From the NCBI GenBank assembly GCA_914767715.1, contig OU612066.1, forward strand, positions 17,737,001-17,801,000: a DNA stretch of 64,000 nucleotides, given 5' to 3'. The translations under genes were made by a program, and so were the position numbers. The notes beneath the pieces are model-generated. The model saw only the letters and a list, made by a program, of their open reading frames with translations, made no database searches and was not told the DNA's origin. Shown here piece after piece: positions 9,524-21,500 of this stretch (within the stretch, counting starts at the first letter, position 1; each line of letters opens with the position of its first letter). The stretch is from Membranipora membranacea. Lineage: Eukaryota > Bryozoa > Gymnolaemata > Cheilostomatida > Membraniporidae.

Positions 9524-12500
9524 ATGGGTAAATGTGGTGGTAAAGCATGTCGGCTGATAAGCATGTTAGCAATGACATTTTCATTCTTCCTCGTGGAGCT
9601 AATCGTTGGATACGCAACTAGCTCGCTGGCGCTTGTTGCAGACTCCTTTCACATGTTATCAGATGTGGTGGCATTGGTAGTCGGCTTACTTTCAGTGCGG
9701 GTAGGTACCATTCAGCTATGTTGTCTTTACGAGTAATGTTTGGAAATGGTGTAGCCTCCAACCTCATTCTAAATCTAATCATACAGTTTTTCAAACTTGG
9801 TATTTTATCTGCCAGCCATAAAAAGTTTTCACTCCCTCACCTAACAATGGTAAAAATAATATGAAATTAAATAGTTATGTATCAATCGGTGGGTTACTGT
9901 AAACCAAGTGACATTTCCTGTCATGAGATAAGGAGGCCGGTACAACCGGACAATACTATGTCACTCATTGTTGGCTTTTTTCCAACTGTGGTAAATTATG
10001 ATGATCGCTATGTGGGATATGTTGCAATAAGGGAATCAGGAATATCGTAAACATTTTTCATTCAAGAATCTCTGTTTGAATGTTGTAAGACTAGCAGAGT
10101 GTCCTCATTGACTGATAGATAACCTTTTGCTCTCTTGTTATTCATAATATTGACTCACGAACACATTGTCTCAGTAGTCGGATTTAGGAAGCGGAATTCA
10201 TCTGTAAAAGAACAACAACAAAGATAGTAAAAATGACTGATACGCTGATTGATATCAGCTGATTATGTTGCATGAGCCTATACTACTGGCATACAGAGTT
10301 ACAAATCTCAGATTGAACCAATCTAGTAAAGCACTGTTGTGCCAATATACTGAGAGATTTCACTGAAATAGGCCTGCAATGGGAAAAAGCTTGGAAATTA
10401 TGGTCTTCTTTTTGTCTTCAATTTTGATTTTCACACATTTTTTCGTTTTTACTTGTAATCTGAAGTGTGAATTATTTTATTGGAAAATAGGAGAAAACCA
10501 CAACTTTGTCATCAAACAACTCTACACGCTACAGCAAACTCTTTGACCTTTTGGGTGGTGTTTTTACTATTTTGCCAGAGACTATAGATATATAGATATA
10601 TCTATAGTCTCTGATTTTGCCCCACCCAAGCCAAAACCGCAAAATGGAGGGTGGGAAATTTTAATCACCGGTTGAAACTATTGGCTAGGAAGCTTCATTT
10701 AGATGCTGCTAGTATTGAATTAACAATCTTGCAGTATCTTCGGTCTCCTGCAGAGTTTTGTTTAGTCTCCGACGAGGTCAAAATATCGATACGCAAACTG
10801 CAGAATGTTTATTCTAGAGTATTCTTGCGGTGATAATTATGCTGAATATGCAATCACAGAGTAAGGATATATCCTTACTCTGTGATGCAATGCTGGCTTT
10901 GGCTAGCCATTTCACACGGCCTTATGGTGGGCTTTGGGATATTGTGCATAACTGCAGTGACCTTTTCACATTGCCCACCCTCGTGGGAGCCTACCACCAG
11001 TACGTCCTGATATCACCAAATATTTTGACTGTATGCCCGATCTATCTTTTTTTATAGTATTCTAAGAAAGGCCAGTCCAAGAATAACACATTTGGATGGG
11101 CCCGTGCGGAGGTACTCGGTGCTATGGTAAATGCAGTATTCCTTGTGGCCTTGTGTTTTACAATCTTCGTGGAGGCTGTGCAGCGAATGGTGGAACCTGA
11201 AGGGATCACAAATCCAACGCTTCTTCTCATAGTTGGTGCTCTCGGATTGGGTATCAATCTAATTGGACTTGCGCTTTTCCACAATCAAGGTTTGTATAAT
11301 AAATCGATTCACTCTTCACGATTGCATGATGACATGGGGATATTAATGATCTGCAGTCAACATGATAAATGTGTCATGGTTATTGATTGTAGTTAGTGGA
11401 AAACACACATGACTCACTAGTCACTACTGAACGGAATGAGAGGAAATCCTATTACAACTAATATCAAGACTTTCACTAGTTCATCATTATACTACTCCGA
11501 TGTGATGTAATATGTTGATGAAATTTATAGCTAATCATACTCAAAGCGTTGTTATTTTGACTGGTTGAGATAATATGTTAATTGCTATGTGATCTTGAAG
11601 TTTGGGAATTCCCACTCTCACACTAGAATGTGTTATGGTCGGATGTAGGCATCTTATCAGATTATAAATATACTTGATAATTGTTATATTTATATTTTCA
11701 CGGCTTGGCTTCAGAGATAAAATTACTTTATTAAATATCTATGTCTTCGCCTTGGCTTTTTTTGATTCTGGTTACACTCACATAGTCACATGGAAACTGC
11801 AGCCTATTTAGTTTGTTTATAACTATAGACTAACCATCAGTTATTGGGTTAAATGATTCACACCTCAAGCTGTTGGGGGGATTGGCACCAACAATCCTCT
11901 GATTACACAGGGCTAGATTCAATTTCATAAACATATAACAAATTGTTTAATGCGCTATTTGATTCTTACAGCCCATGGACACTCTCACGGAGGCATGTCA
12001 CACTCACATGGACACAGTCATGGCGGCGGTGGTAAGAAAAAAGAAAAAGGCCATGGCCACTCTCACGGCAATGATGGTCATTCTCATGATCACGAACAGA
12101 AGCCGCTCAAGGGTACGTGATCTAACATAACTAACTAACCTTGTCAAACATAACAAGTCAGCAAGATAAGCACACAGAGTAAGGATAAATCCGTACTCTG
12201 TGATAAGCATCAATATGAAAACCTCAACAACATATTATGGAAGGTTCTAGACCCCAATGATATTATAAAAAGAAGTTTGAACACCCGCTGTGTCTGTTCA
12301 GAGTAGTCTAGGTATATTTCTGATCCAAGCCAACCATGCGTGCAAACTCTCCGAAGCAGTATGCATCATGATGCCCATTATATATCACTATGTATATAGT
12401 ATAATGTATATTCTGTACAGGTTTACCTTGACTTTATTGATATAAACTGGTTCCACAGTTTATAAGGCGTTATATAGACTAATTAGCCTTTGATTGCCTT

Positions 12501-15500
12501 CACTTTAGTCTGAGTGAGCATACAGGCTATTTTAGAAATTTTGAGGGATTTAGGTAAGCCCCACTCATTATGGCAGATGTTGGTTTTTTGGATAATATCT
12601 TGTCGTGGTAAATGAGCAAATCGTTTCCACTGTTGTTCAAACTACTATGGCTGGTATGGCGTCAAAACGAACATTAAGAGTGTCTAACACCATTCACATG
12701 TACATCGATAGTCACTTGACCATGAGGATGATGTTCACAAGCCGCTGGCTGAACAAAATGTGTTGTTAATGGGGCATTGGCTAAGATCAAAGTGTCACTG
12801 CCAATGGCCGATTAGTGCCAGTTCAGTTTTGGCAGCTCGCTGCACACCCCGATTAGGAGGTCTTCTATGGCCTCACCTCTAGGATGCATTCTAGTTTTCT
12901 AAGATGTATCACATTCTCAGTATGAGGATTTAGGCACCTTGCGTCCCTCTTTAGGGGCAGCCCAATCTTCTGTTTCTTACTAAACAGCAATGGGGCATTG
13001 AAAATCTAAAATTGTAGTCCGTTGAACAAAGAACAATGATGGTGGTCGATTTTTTACACTGCTAGTAAACCAAAATAACTGCATGAATGCATTTAGTTCG
13101 AAATTTGAGATGCACGAGACCTCTTTGTATAGGGGAGTACTCTCAAGTGTGGATTGCCCTTATGTCTACGTCATGTTCAGTTTCATGTTGCAATCTCTGA
13201 TAACTGTAAGACGATGACGGTTAATAGGTATAAACTTGTAGTGTACTTATATCGAGTATCACAAAAAATATGTCAAACAACACATTGCAGAACTTGTATT
13301 ACTGCTCCTACTCCATAAAGTTGTTTTTGAGACTCTGACTCGATCAAATCAAGACCATCCAATGATGTCAGTTTCAATTTGAAAATATGCTGAGCAATTT
13401 TCTTGTTTTCCCCATTTGAAGACACTGCTCTACTAGCCGCCCTTCTTTGATTTAGCTGTTTGCCAATTTCCGATTTCGAACCCTTTAATTTTCAGGTGTG
13501 GAAAACTCCTAGTGCTGTTGTATAAATAAACATGGCGGTTTTTCGGTTTAAAATGGGATAAAAGAGAGCAATAAAAATAAAAGAGATTTTATGGTTGGTC
13601 GGTATACAGAAAGAAGGTTGCATACAAAATGAATCCATCATTTTTTATCGGTACATGTCCTCTTTAATATCAACTGATAACGTTATTTCAATTTTTTGCA
13701 TTTGATAGAAGCGGATAGTTTGGCAGGTAGGTTTGTTTCTCTATATGGGTGCTCTAAACAGGATCACAAGTTTTCTCTGCAGCTGTTTTGTTTTCTGGCA
13801 CAGTTTTATTGCTTCACCAATCTAATAAATTCACGGAATGAGTGGTAAAGGGTCACATTTATGAAGTAGGCCGAAATGCATTTTATCTCATATTACCACA
13901 TACTGCATCGGGCTGATGAAATATTGTTATTGACTCATAAATTTGTTCAGCTCTTATCTCTGTGATGTTTTATAAATTTATTGCATACTTTCGCTAATTT
14001 ATTGTGATGGGAATTTTGATGTAATAGTCCTTTTTGCAGGTGAAAGTTTAATGGCGTTGATGGTTGTGGCTATGTGGTTGCTTCTGGGTATCTCTTAGCT
14101 TAACTAACACGAGTTTTTTTGCAGGTCTATGAATTCTTTATGTAATTTTAAACATCAATGTAAAGGATATCCTGTTTGCTATCAAATCAGTAGGACTCTC
14201 TAACCACAGTACTGGGTTTACCTATTGCTGCCTATCAGAAATAAAATTGAACAGCCTGATAAACATATTCACTGGGTAAGGTTTCTGGTCCTCTTCCATC
14301 TTTGGGGATATTTATTCGGAATCCATTTTTGTTTCAGATCTAGATCAGCATCACGCACATGACAGTGATAATGAAATCTCTCTTGGAGCAGTTGTGCAGA
14401 AAGATGGATCTGTCAAAGATGTCACCCACACAAAAGACCCAAAACAAGGTATGACATTTTGACATAGCAGGATCTCGCATCAGACCCAGTATTGAGCTTT
14501 GTTGTGGGGGGGGGGGGGGAGCAACCAAACAAAGCCACCGTTAACAAGCCAACATTTAGGGGTGTTTGCTGCTCCCCTTACCTTATTGATAACCCGGATA
14601 TAATAAAAAAAATTGGAGCTCTCAACAGTCAGTCTGACGTATATTGCTAATATATAACACATTTATCTCTTTCCAGTAGGTCTATAAAAATATATTTTGT
14701 GGCTAAGTTAAGATAAGCTATGGATGTTCTTATATGTTTAGTTCCTGGTCATCCAGTACTTTTATGTTAATGATTCTGTGAAGTAGAGTTTGTGTGTTGA
14801 TTTCAAAACGAATTTTCCTCTATATATTAGGTGTTATAAAATTTTTCACAAAGGCAGTTGACCGGCAGGCAACCCTCTCGATCCTTGATAAGATTATCCC
14901 CAAAAAATCTCAATTGCTCCCAAGTAGCCTACTATTTGTAGACATTTTTCTCTCTCAGCAGTTTATTAACTTATCCAACTTGTGAAGATTAGTAGGCCTA
15001 TTAGGCAATCAGTGATGTTGCGATTAAGATAACTCCCAAATGCTCCTGGATATTGACACCTCAATTTTAAGGCTCTTGCGAGAGCTGTAACCTTGAGAGA
15101 TAAGCAGCGGGAAGCTTGTTTGCATATGAGCAGTCCGTGAGGGGCCCCATAATGATTACATAAATATATTTGTCTACATTGTTCCCTACTTTGATACAAT
15201 CACCAACTAATACTTTCGGATGTTCACAGAGTAAGACCAGTGTGGCCACTCCTGGAATGCTGATAATTGATAATCTTAAATTGCAGCAAAGGGAACTGAG
15301 AAAGGTAAAGGTAATTGCCCTGACTCACGATGTTTGCTTTCGGCAGTAACTAAAGTTCAAATATTCCTTTATCAGCTGAGTCCTGCTGATCAAATATTCA
15401 GTTTGGTGACCAGGCATAAGGAATGCTTATATCCCAGCAATGAACTAGTTCATTGATCCCAGCAAAACAAACAATAATTGCTGCTGCTAGATTATTTGCT

Positions 15501-18500
15501 AGCTAATTGATGACTGCTAAAATGATTGTTGCACAAATAACTTCTGGCTTTATATGAGTTATGAACTCAATATGAGCTATAAGCTCATTTAATTTATTTG
15601 GAAACAAAGTGAATGAGTTTGATGTATCCAATCACATCGTTACACAATTAACAGCTAGCTAAATATAAGTAGCCTTGTCACTCAGCCACTGTTTTTGATT
15701 TTGTTGGTTAAAAAAAATGAAAAATCTGGCAGGGCGGCAAGGCTAACCATTTTAGAATAGAACCATGAGCTTATCCGTCATCAGTTAAACTTTTGCTTTA
15801 TTTGTCTCATTTCATGCCACCTGCAACAACCAAAATTTTCTTGAGTAATAGCCTAATGAATGTAATGCAGTGATTCTAGTGGACATGGCTAACTTGCTTG
15901 CTTCCCCCTACAATGAAGCCTTTCCACCAACCCGTTAGCGGTAACCATAATTCTATTTATATCTTTTTAAACCCAAATTCAATGCACTAGCCACAAAATA
16001 ACAAAAATTTCAGAGATTTTGGACTGTACTGTAAATTGGCAGGCGGAACTAGCCTTGTCACGCGGCAACTTTTCTTCTATTTTGAGAAAAAAAGAAGCCG
16101 CGTGACAAGGCTAAGGCGGAACAAGTATTATTGTGATGATTTGCGCCACTCTTTGTAGTACATTGTAATCACAGAGTAAGGATATACAGAGGGGCCACTT
16201 CAATGATCGTTATAGTGCCTGCAGTTTTTATCCACTGGGGGAAATTCATCAATCTGGCCACCTGCCAATTTCAGAATATATATAAGTTACAGTGGAGTTT
16301 TGTCATGCAGACATGGCCACCTTTGATAGGTCATAATTCATTCTGTATTTATCCTAAAGACTGATTTCCAACTTTTCTGAAATGTCCAATCTTCAAGCTA
16401 TACACCATATCATTGTCATTTTTTGCTAGGATATATAGGCTATGAGTAATACAGGTTTTTAAAATGAGTTTTATCATATAGATTTACATGGGGCTTAGGT
16501 CAATGCACGGACATTTCCTAATTTTGATGACCAGCCGGCTATCAATTGTCACATGTAAATCTTTATGAAAAAACTCATTTTAAAAACCTGGATTACTCTT
16601 AGCCTATGAATCCTAGCAAAAAATGACAATAATATGGTGTATAGCTTGAAGGTTGGACATTCCAACAAAGTTGGAAATCAGTCTTTAGGATAAATACAGA
16701 ATGAATTATGGCCCATCAAAGGTAGGGATGTCTGCAAGAACAATGCCATTATAACATATAGAGGTAATGAGATTTTGGCATCCAGCTGTGCAAAATTTTT
16801 CCCCCAGTGAATCAAAAACCACAGGCACTATGACTATCATTGAAGTGTCCTCTCTGTATATCCTTACTCTGTGTTGTAATATTGATCCACCTATCACAGA
16901 TGTTTGAGTAGCTTTGGTGTCAATTTGTCAAATAAGTTATCACTTGACTGCTCAAACATGCAGTACCTGACTGGTTTTTTTGGTAAAGCGCTCATATTGC
17001 CTCAAAACCTGCTGTCAGTTATTCTTATGGCATTGATTTGTGAATAAGAACATTCCAGTACAATGGTGATTAGCAAAGTGAAGTTATCTTTATTATGGGT
17101 AAGGCTAGGGTAAGTGGTGCCCAAGGGAACTCCTTGAAAATTGAAGGTCAGCGGATAGGGGCTCACAACAACAACACAATTAACAGCTAGCTAAATATAA
17201 GTAGCCTTGTCACTCAGCCACTGTTTTTGTTTTTGTTGGTTCAGAAGATGATAAAAATTGGTCGTGGGGCAAGGCTAACCATTTTAAAATAGAGCCATAA
17301 GCTTATCCGGCATCAGTTAAACTTGTGCTATATTTGTCTCATTTCATGCCACCTGCAGCAACCAAAATATTCTTGAGAAATAGCCTAATGACTGTAATGC
17401 AGTGATTCTAGTGGACATGGCTAACTTGCTTGCTTTCCCCTACAATGAAGCCTTTCCTCCAACCCATTAGCGGTAACCATAATTCTATTTGTATCTTTTT
17501 AAACGGAAACCATAATACTATTATTGACATTGGCAACAATCATTTCCTGAAATGGACAAGCTAATTATGGGAACGGCGACCCCCTGTCATAATGCCGCAA
17601 CGGATACTACAAGCCACATCCATTGTTTCACACAGACAGCAATCTTAAGAATTTGCTGTGAGTCAGTAAGTGGTGGTATCGCCAGGTATTCTTCCACTCT
17701 GAGGAGTGCATGAAAAATGCATGAAAGTTACTTATCAGTCCTAAAGTTATTACAAGGAGTTACTCTTTGGCTATGCAAAATTGATTCCATCGGGAATACT
17801 TGCCAAGTTTAATCAAAATCATCTTTTGTTGTTATGTGTTGATGTGTAGTAATTCTTGCCTGAATTGATTTTGGTCGTCAACTTATTGCAAACATCCTTT
17901 AGTGCAAAGGATGCAGTTATTTATCCTAGAAATAAGTTTGTTGGGATAAACTGAAATCAGAGTTGCTTTTTGTCTCAATCCTCGAAGAAATGTTCTGCCA
18001 AGCATAGCAAAAAAAATTCAACCAAATGCTGATTGCAAACCGAGCTCAATGAGTTTTTAACTGTGGTTCTTCCTCTGATCCCGGAACCCAAAACCCGGCT
18101 ACAAAACTGTGAGCACTCTGAACAGGCGCTCTGCCAATCTTCAGTGTCAATTTCGGTTCGCCATCCCATAGTTGTAAAGTAATAAAGGATCTCAACAACA
18201 TGTCATTGTCATGTGACAACTACTGAGGATAAACCAATATAGAATTTCAAGGTCAATTAACTGCTACCATCTAAAAAAAAAATGTCACTACAGCCGTCAT
18301 ATTGTCCTGCAATCTTACAAAAATGAAAATTCTAGAAATGGTAAAAAATCATTTTTTCAAAGAACTAAATTTCCCCTCTAGATTTAAAAGTATTCTAAAC
18401 CCCAAGTTCAACACCTGGAAGGTGAAACTGTTGACATTTTTAAACTTTCTGCACCGCAAGCTTTTTATCTCTCAAGTGTAGGCCAAGGTGATATTATGGC

Positions 18501-21500
18501 CACAAATTCAGTAGGACAGCAATCAACATCATACCGAGGAGCCCTTTGGTTATGCCTACAAATTTATTTCTATTATTTACTATAATGTCTTGATTTTGAT
18601 ATATATTATATTTGTCTATACATTTTTATTTGCAGCATCAGCCCAACAGCTTAATATGAAGGGAGTTTTCCTGCACGTACTTGGTGATGCTCTCGGATCT
18701 GTGGTTGTTGTAATCAGTGCTGTGATTTACCTCACTGTGCCCAAGATTTGCCCTGATAATATTCCTACAATCACCACAACAGTATCTAGTTTGATGTCTG
18801 CTAATGGAACTCATAACGCAACGTCATGTGCAGTTGAAATGATCTCGCCTAATTGGATCAATTTTGTTGACCCAGCTCTCAGGTGAGTTTTATATTGGCT
18901 AGTGATGAACCCAAGTTACCTGAGCTGAATGTCTCAGGTTCAAATAGGCTTTATTACCGCGAACGGTCGTTGTCCCCCTGTCTATGGGGGATCAGCTTGA
19001 GCTTTTGTAAAACTGTGTGACCAGCTTTGTAGCAAAGATATTTTGATTTTTAATAAAGTCTCCCCATAAAACTTATGCTTTCAATGAGTTAAAAATTGAA
19101 ATCAGTAGCAGCTAAATTATTGCTCACAATGAGTTGCTGTCAAAGATGGATTTTCTCGTTACACGAGGGTGAATGTGAGGGCAATAATGTCGATTAAGTC
19201 TTTTGATCCAATGATTCTCTCCCCATCGAAAATAAATTTAACCTTAAAGTCAAAGTACTAGCCACAAAATAACCGAAATTTCAGAGATTTTGGACTGTAC
19301 TGTAAATTGGCAGGCGGATCTAATAAAAAAAAGTAGGCAAAGGCGAACAACATATCGAGTATTATTGCAATGATTTGCGCCACTCTTTGTAGTACCGTAA
19401 TATTGATCCAGCTATCAAATATGTTTGAGTAGCTTTGGTGTCAATTTGTCTAATAAGTTATCACTTGACTGGTCAAACATGCAGTACCTGACTGGTTTTT
19501 TTGGTAAAGCACTCATATTGCCTCAAGTCCTGCTGTCAGTTATTCTTATGACCTTGCTTTGTGAGTAAGAACATTCCAGTACATTGGTGATTAGCAAAGT
19601 GAAGCAATCTTGATTCGTTTTGACATCGTCAGCGTGTCATTGGTTTTATAGAGTAGACATGTGAGCACTAAATTAACGGTTTACCTGCACTTTAGGGCAA
19701 TCTGAAAAAACCATACCTGTGATCTTGAACAATGATGTCACCCAACATCTTGAGCTGACACGCAAATTCGATCATGAGATTACCACAGCAGCAGTAGACA
19801 TGATCTCTATAATCTGCCATTATAAGAACTATTACCTGAATGATTTATGTTTGAGATAAATTCATCTAGAGCCCTCTTGAGTCGTTATTTATCTATTGAT
19901 TATTTGGATTGATGTTCCACTTAATTTTGACTGTATTGATAAAAGGTTTTTGAATAATAGTCTGTTGCTGGGATTTGGAGAGAATTAGTCTGAGCCCCCC
20001 AAGACTTTTGCCCGGGCCGGCGAGGAATTGGTTATCAAGACACTAGAAACTTGCCATAGCCTCAAATCCATGTCAATTAAACTGCTACTGAATCGGACAA
20101 CTACTGAATCTCCTGAATTGGCCTCAAATATTTAACCGGTTACTAAATAAGGAATACTATTAACACATTTCAATTTGTCAATATGCCACAGTATTTTATT
20201 AGGAGGTTGCCCAAAATTTAGGATCAAAAGCCATACCCTTGGCTTCATCAGGAAAATAACCTTCATTGCCTGTGATCTTAGGTAGTTTGTGATGATATAT
20301 GACTTCATGAAGTTAAGATTTGAGATGTTGCACCATGAAGTAAATGCTTCTTTTCGATAGAACTTTATTGTTAATGTCGGACTGCAGGCTCAATGCGTGA
20401 TACTGATCGTAGTTGGCCAAATAATGCCTGGGGAAGCCGGATCTTCAGCAACCAAAAAAACGCTTTCTGCAATTATTTTGATTTCACTTTTCATCCGACT
20501 GTTTTTTGTTTTGATTTATGGTGGTTTCGGAAATTAAGTTTAGATTTCAGGGTACTTCATGTTCAGCTATACTCCGAACTGTCTGATTAAACAAAATCCT
20601 AGAATATTAGAAGTCTAATGTCAAACCATCCTGTCAAAGCTGCATGTTGCTTTGAGAAATTTATGGCTGGCGTAAAATAGTTTGCTGCTCAAGGACATAC
20701 AGTTAGGAAAATTGAAATGGCTGAAATTACAAATGACTCTCTCAAGTTCAAAGACTCCAATGTTTAACTTTGAGTGATTGTTTTTTCGCCAACTATAAGA
20801 AAGGCTAATCAAGGGTTTAATCGTTACCTTTTTCGATTTGATACCCAGTGTTTTGTTTCCAAACAAATGTTATGTAATAATTAATGGGTTTGAAATGATA
20901 TTGTCTTGTTATGATTATTTTCAAAAACTTAAACAGGCAACTCCTGCGTTTATACCCCAGGGGGTCAAAAACTAGCGTAGCGTACACAAATGCTTTTGTT
21001 CCGATTATCACTTTCTTTGTGCATGTTAAGATTGTATGGCCCTAGTTTTTTGCCCTAATCAATGACTGCTGTAGTTGTCCTACTTTTGTTCTTTGGTGAC
21101 CAGCTGCATTGTTTAATGTTTTTGTTTTTCTTTTACAGTTTAATATTAGTTGCTATTATTCTGACTACTTCAATACCATTAGGTGAGTGAGTCTCTTCTT
21201 TCAATGTTGTGGGTTTCAAATCCCTTTTAGTTGTGCAAATTTATGAACTATCCAAGTTAGTTTGGGCTGGCAAACTTTATTACTAGCTATGACCTTGAAC
21301 ATTATTTGGCCCTTGAACGCATTGGCCCTAGGACATTATTGTAGAAATGCACATGTTTTACATATCGTGCATGTCCATCAATGCAATAAAAATTCCCCCT
21401 GGGAAATCTTCATGTCAGCTAGCTGTCATACAACATCTCTAGCATCAAGTTAGCTAGTGGTGCTCCATTTGCTGCTCCTTACCAGTGCCCTGACATAAAT

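Larger units (their letters stand above)
15982..17083 (+). repeat. Duplicated intronic block B, first copy, interrupted by two insertions
   Basis: Matches 19253-19604 on both sides of the 704-bp element, from CACTAGCCACAAAATAAC to GATTAGCAAAGTGAAG. Compared with the second copy it carries the 64-bp hairpin at 16050 and the 704-bp foldback at 16170. Confidence 0.85.

Noticed and set aside
14504-14519. Poly-G runs here and at about 27487, 29350 and 39867 as G-quadruplex or regulatory signals
   Set aside because: They are single uninterrupted G tracts in introns or spacers, without the spaced tracts of a typical quadruplex, and are also prone to sequencing error.
15227-15237. CACAGAGTAAG, a possible solo end of the 704-bp transposon family
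   Set aside because: Only 11 bases match, the sequence then diverges, and no paired right end or target duplication is nearby.
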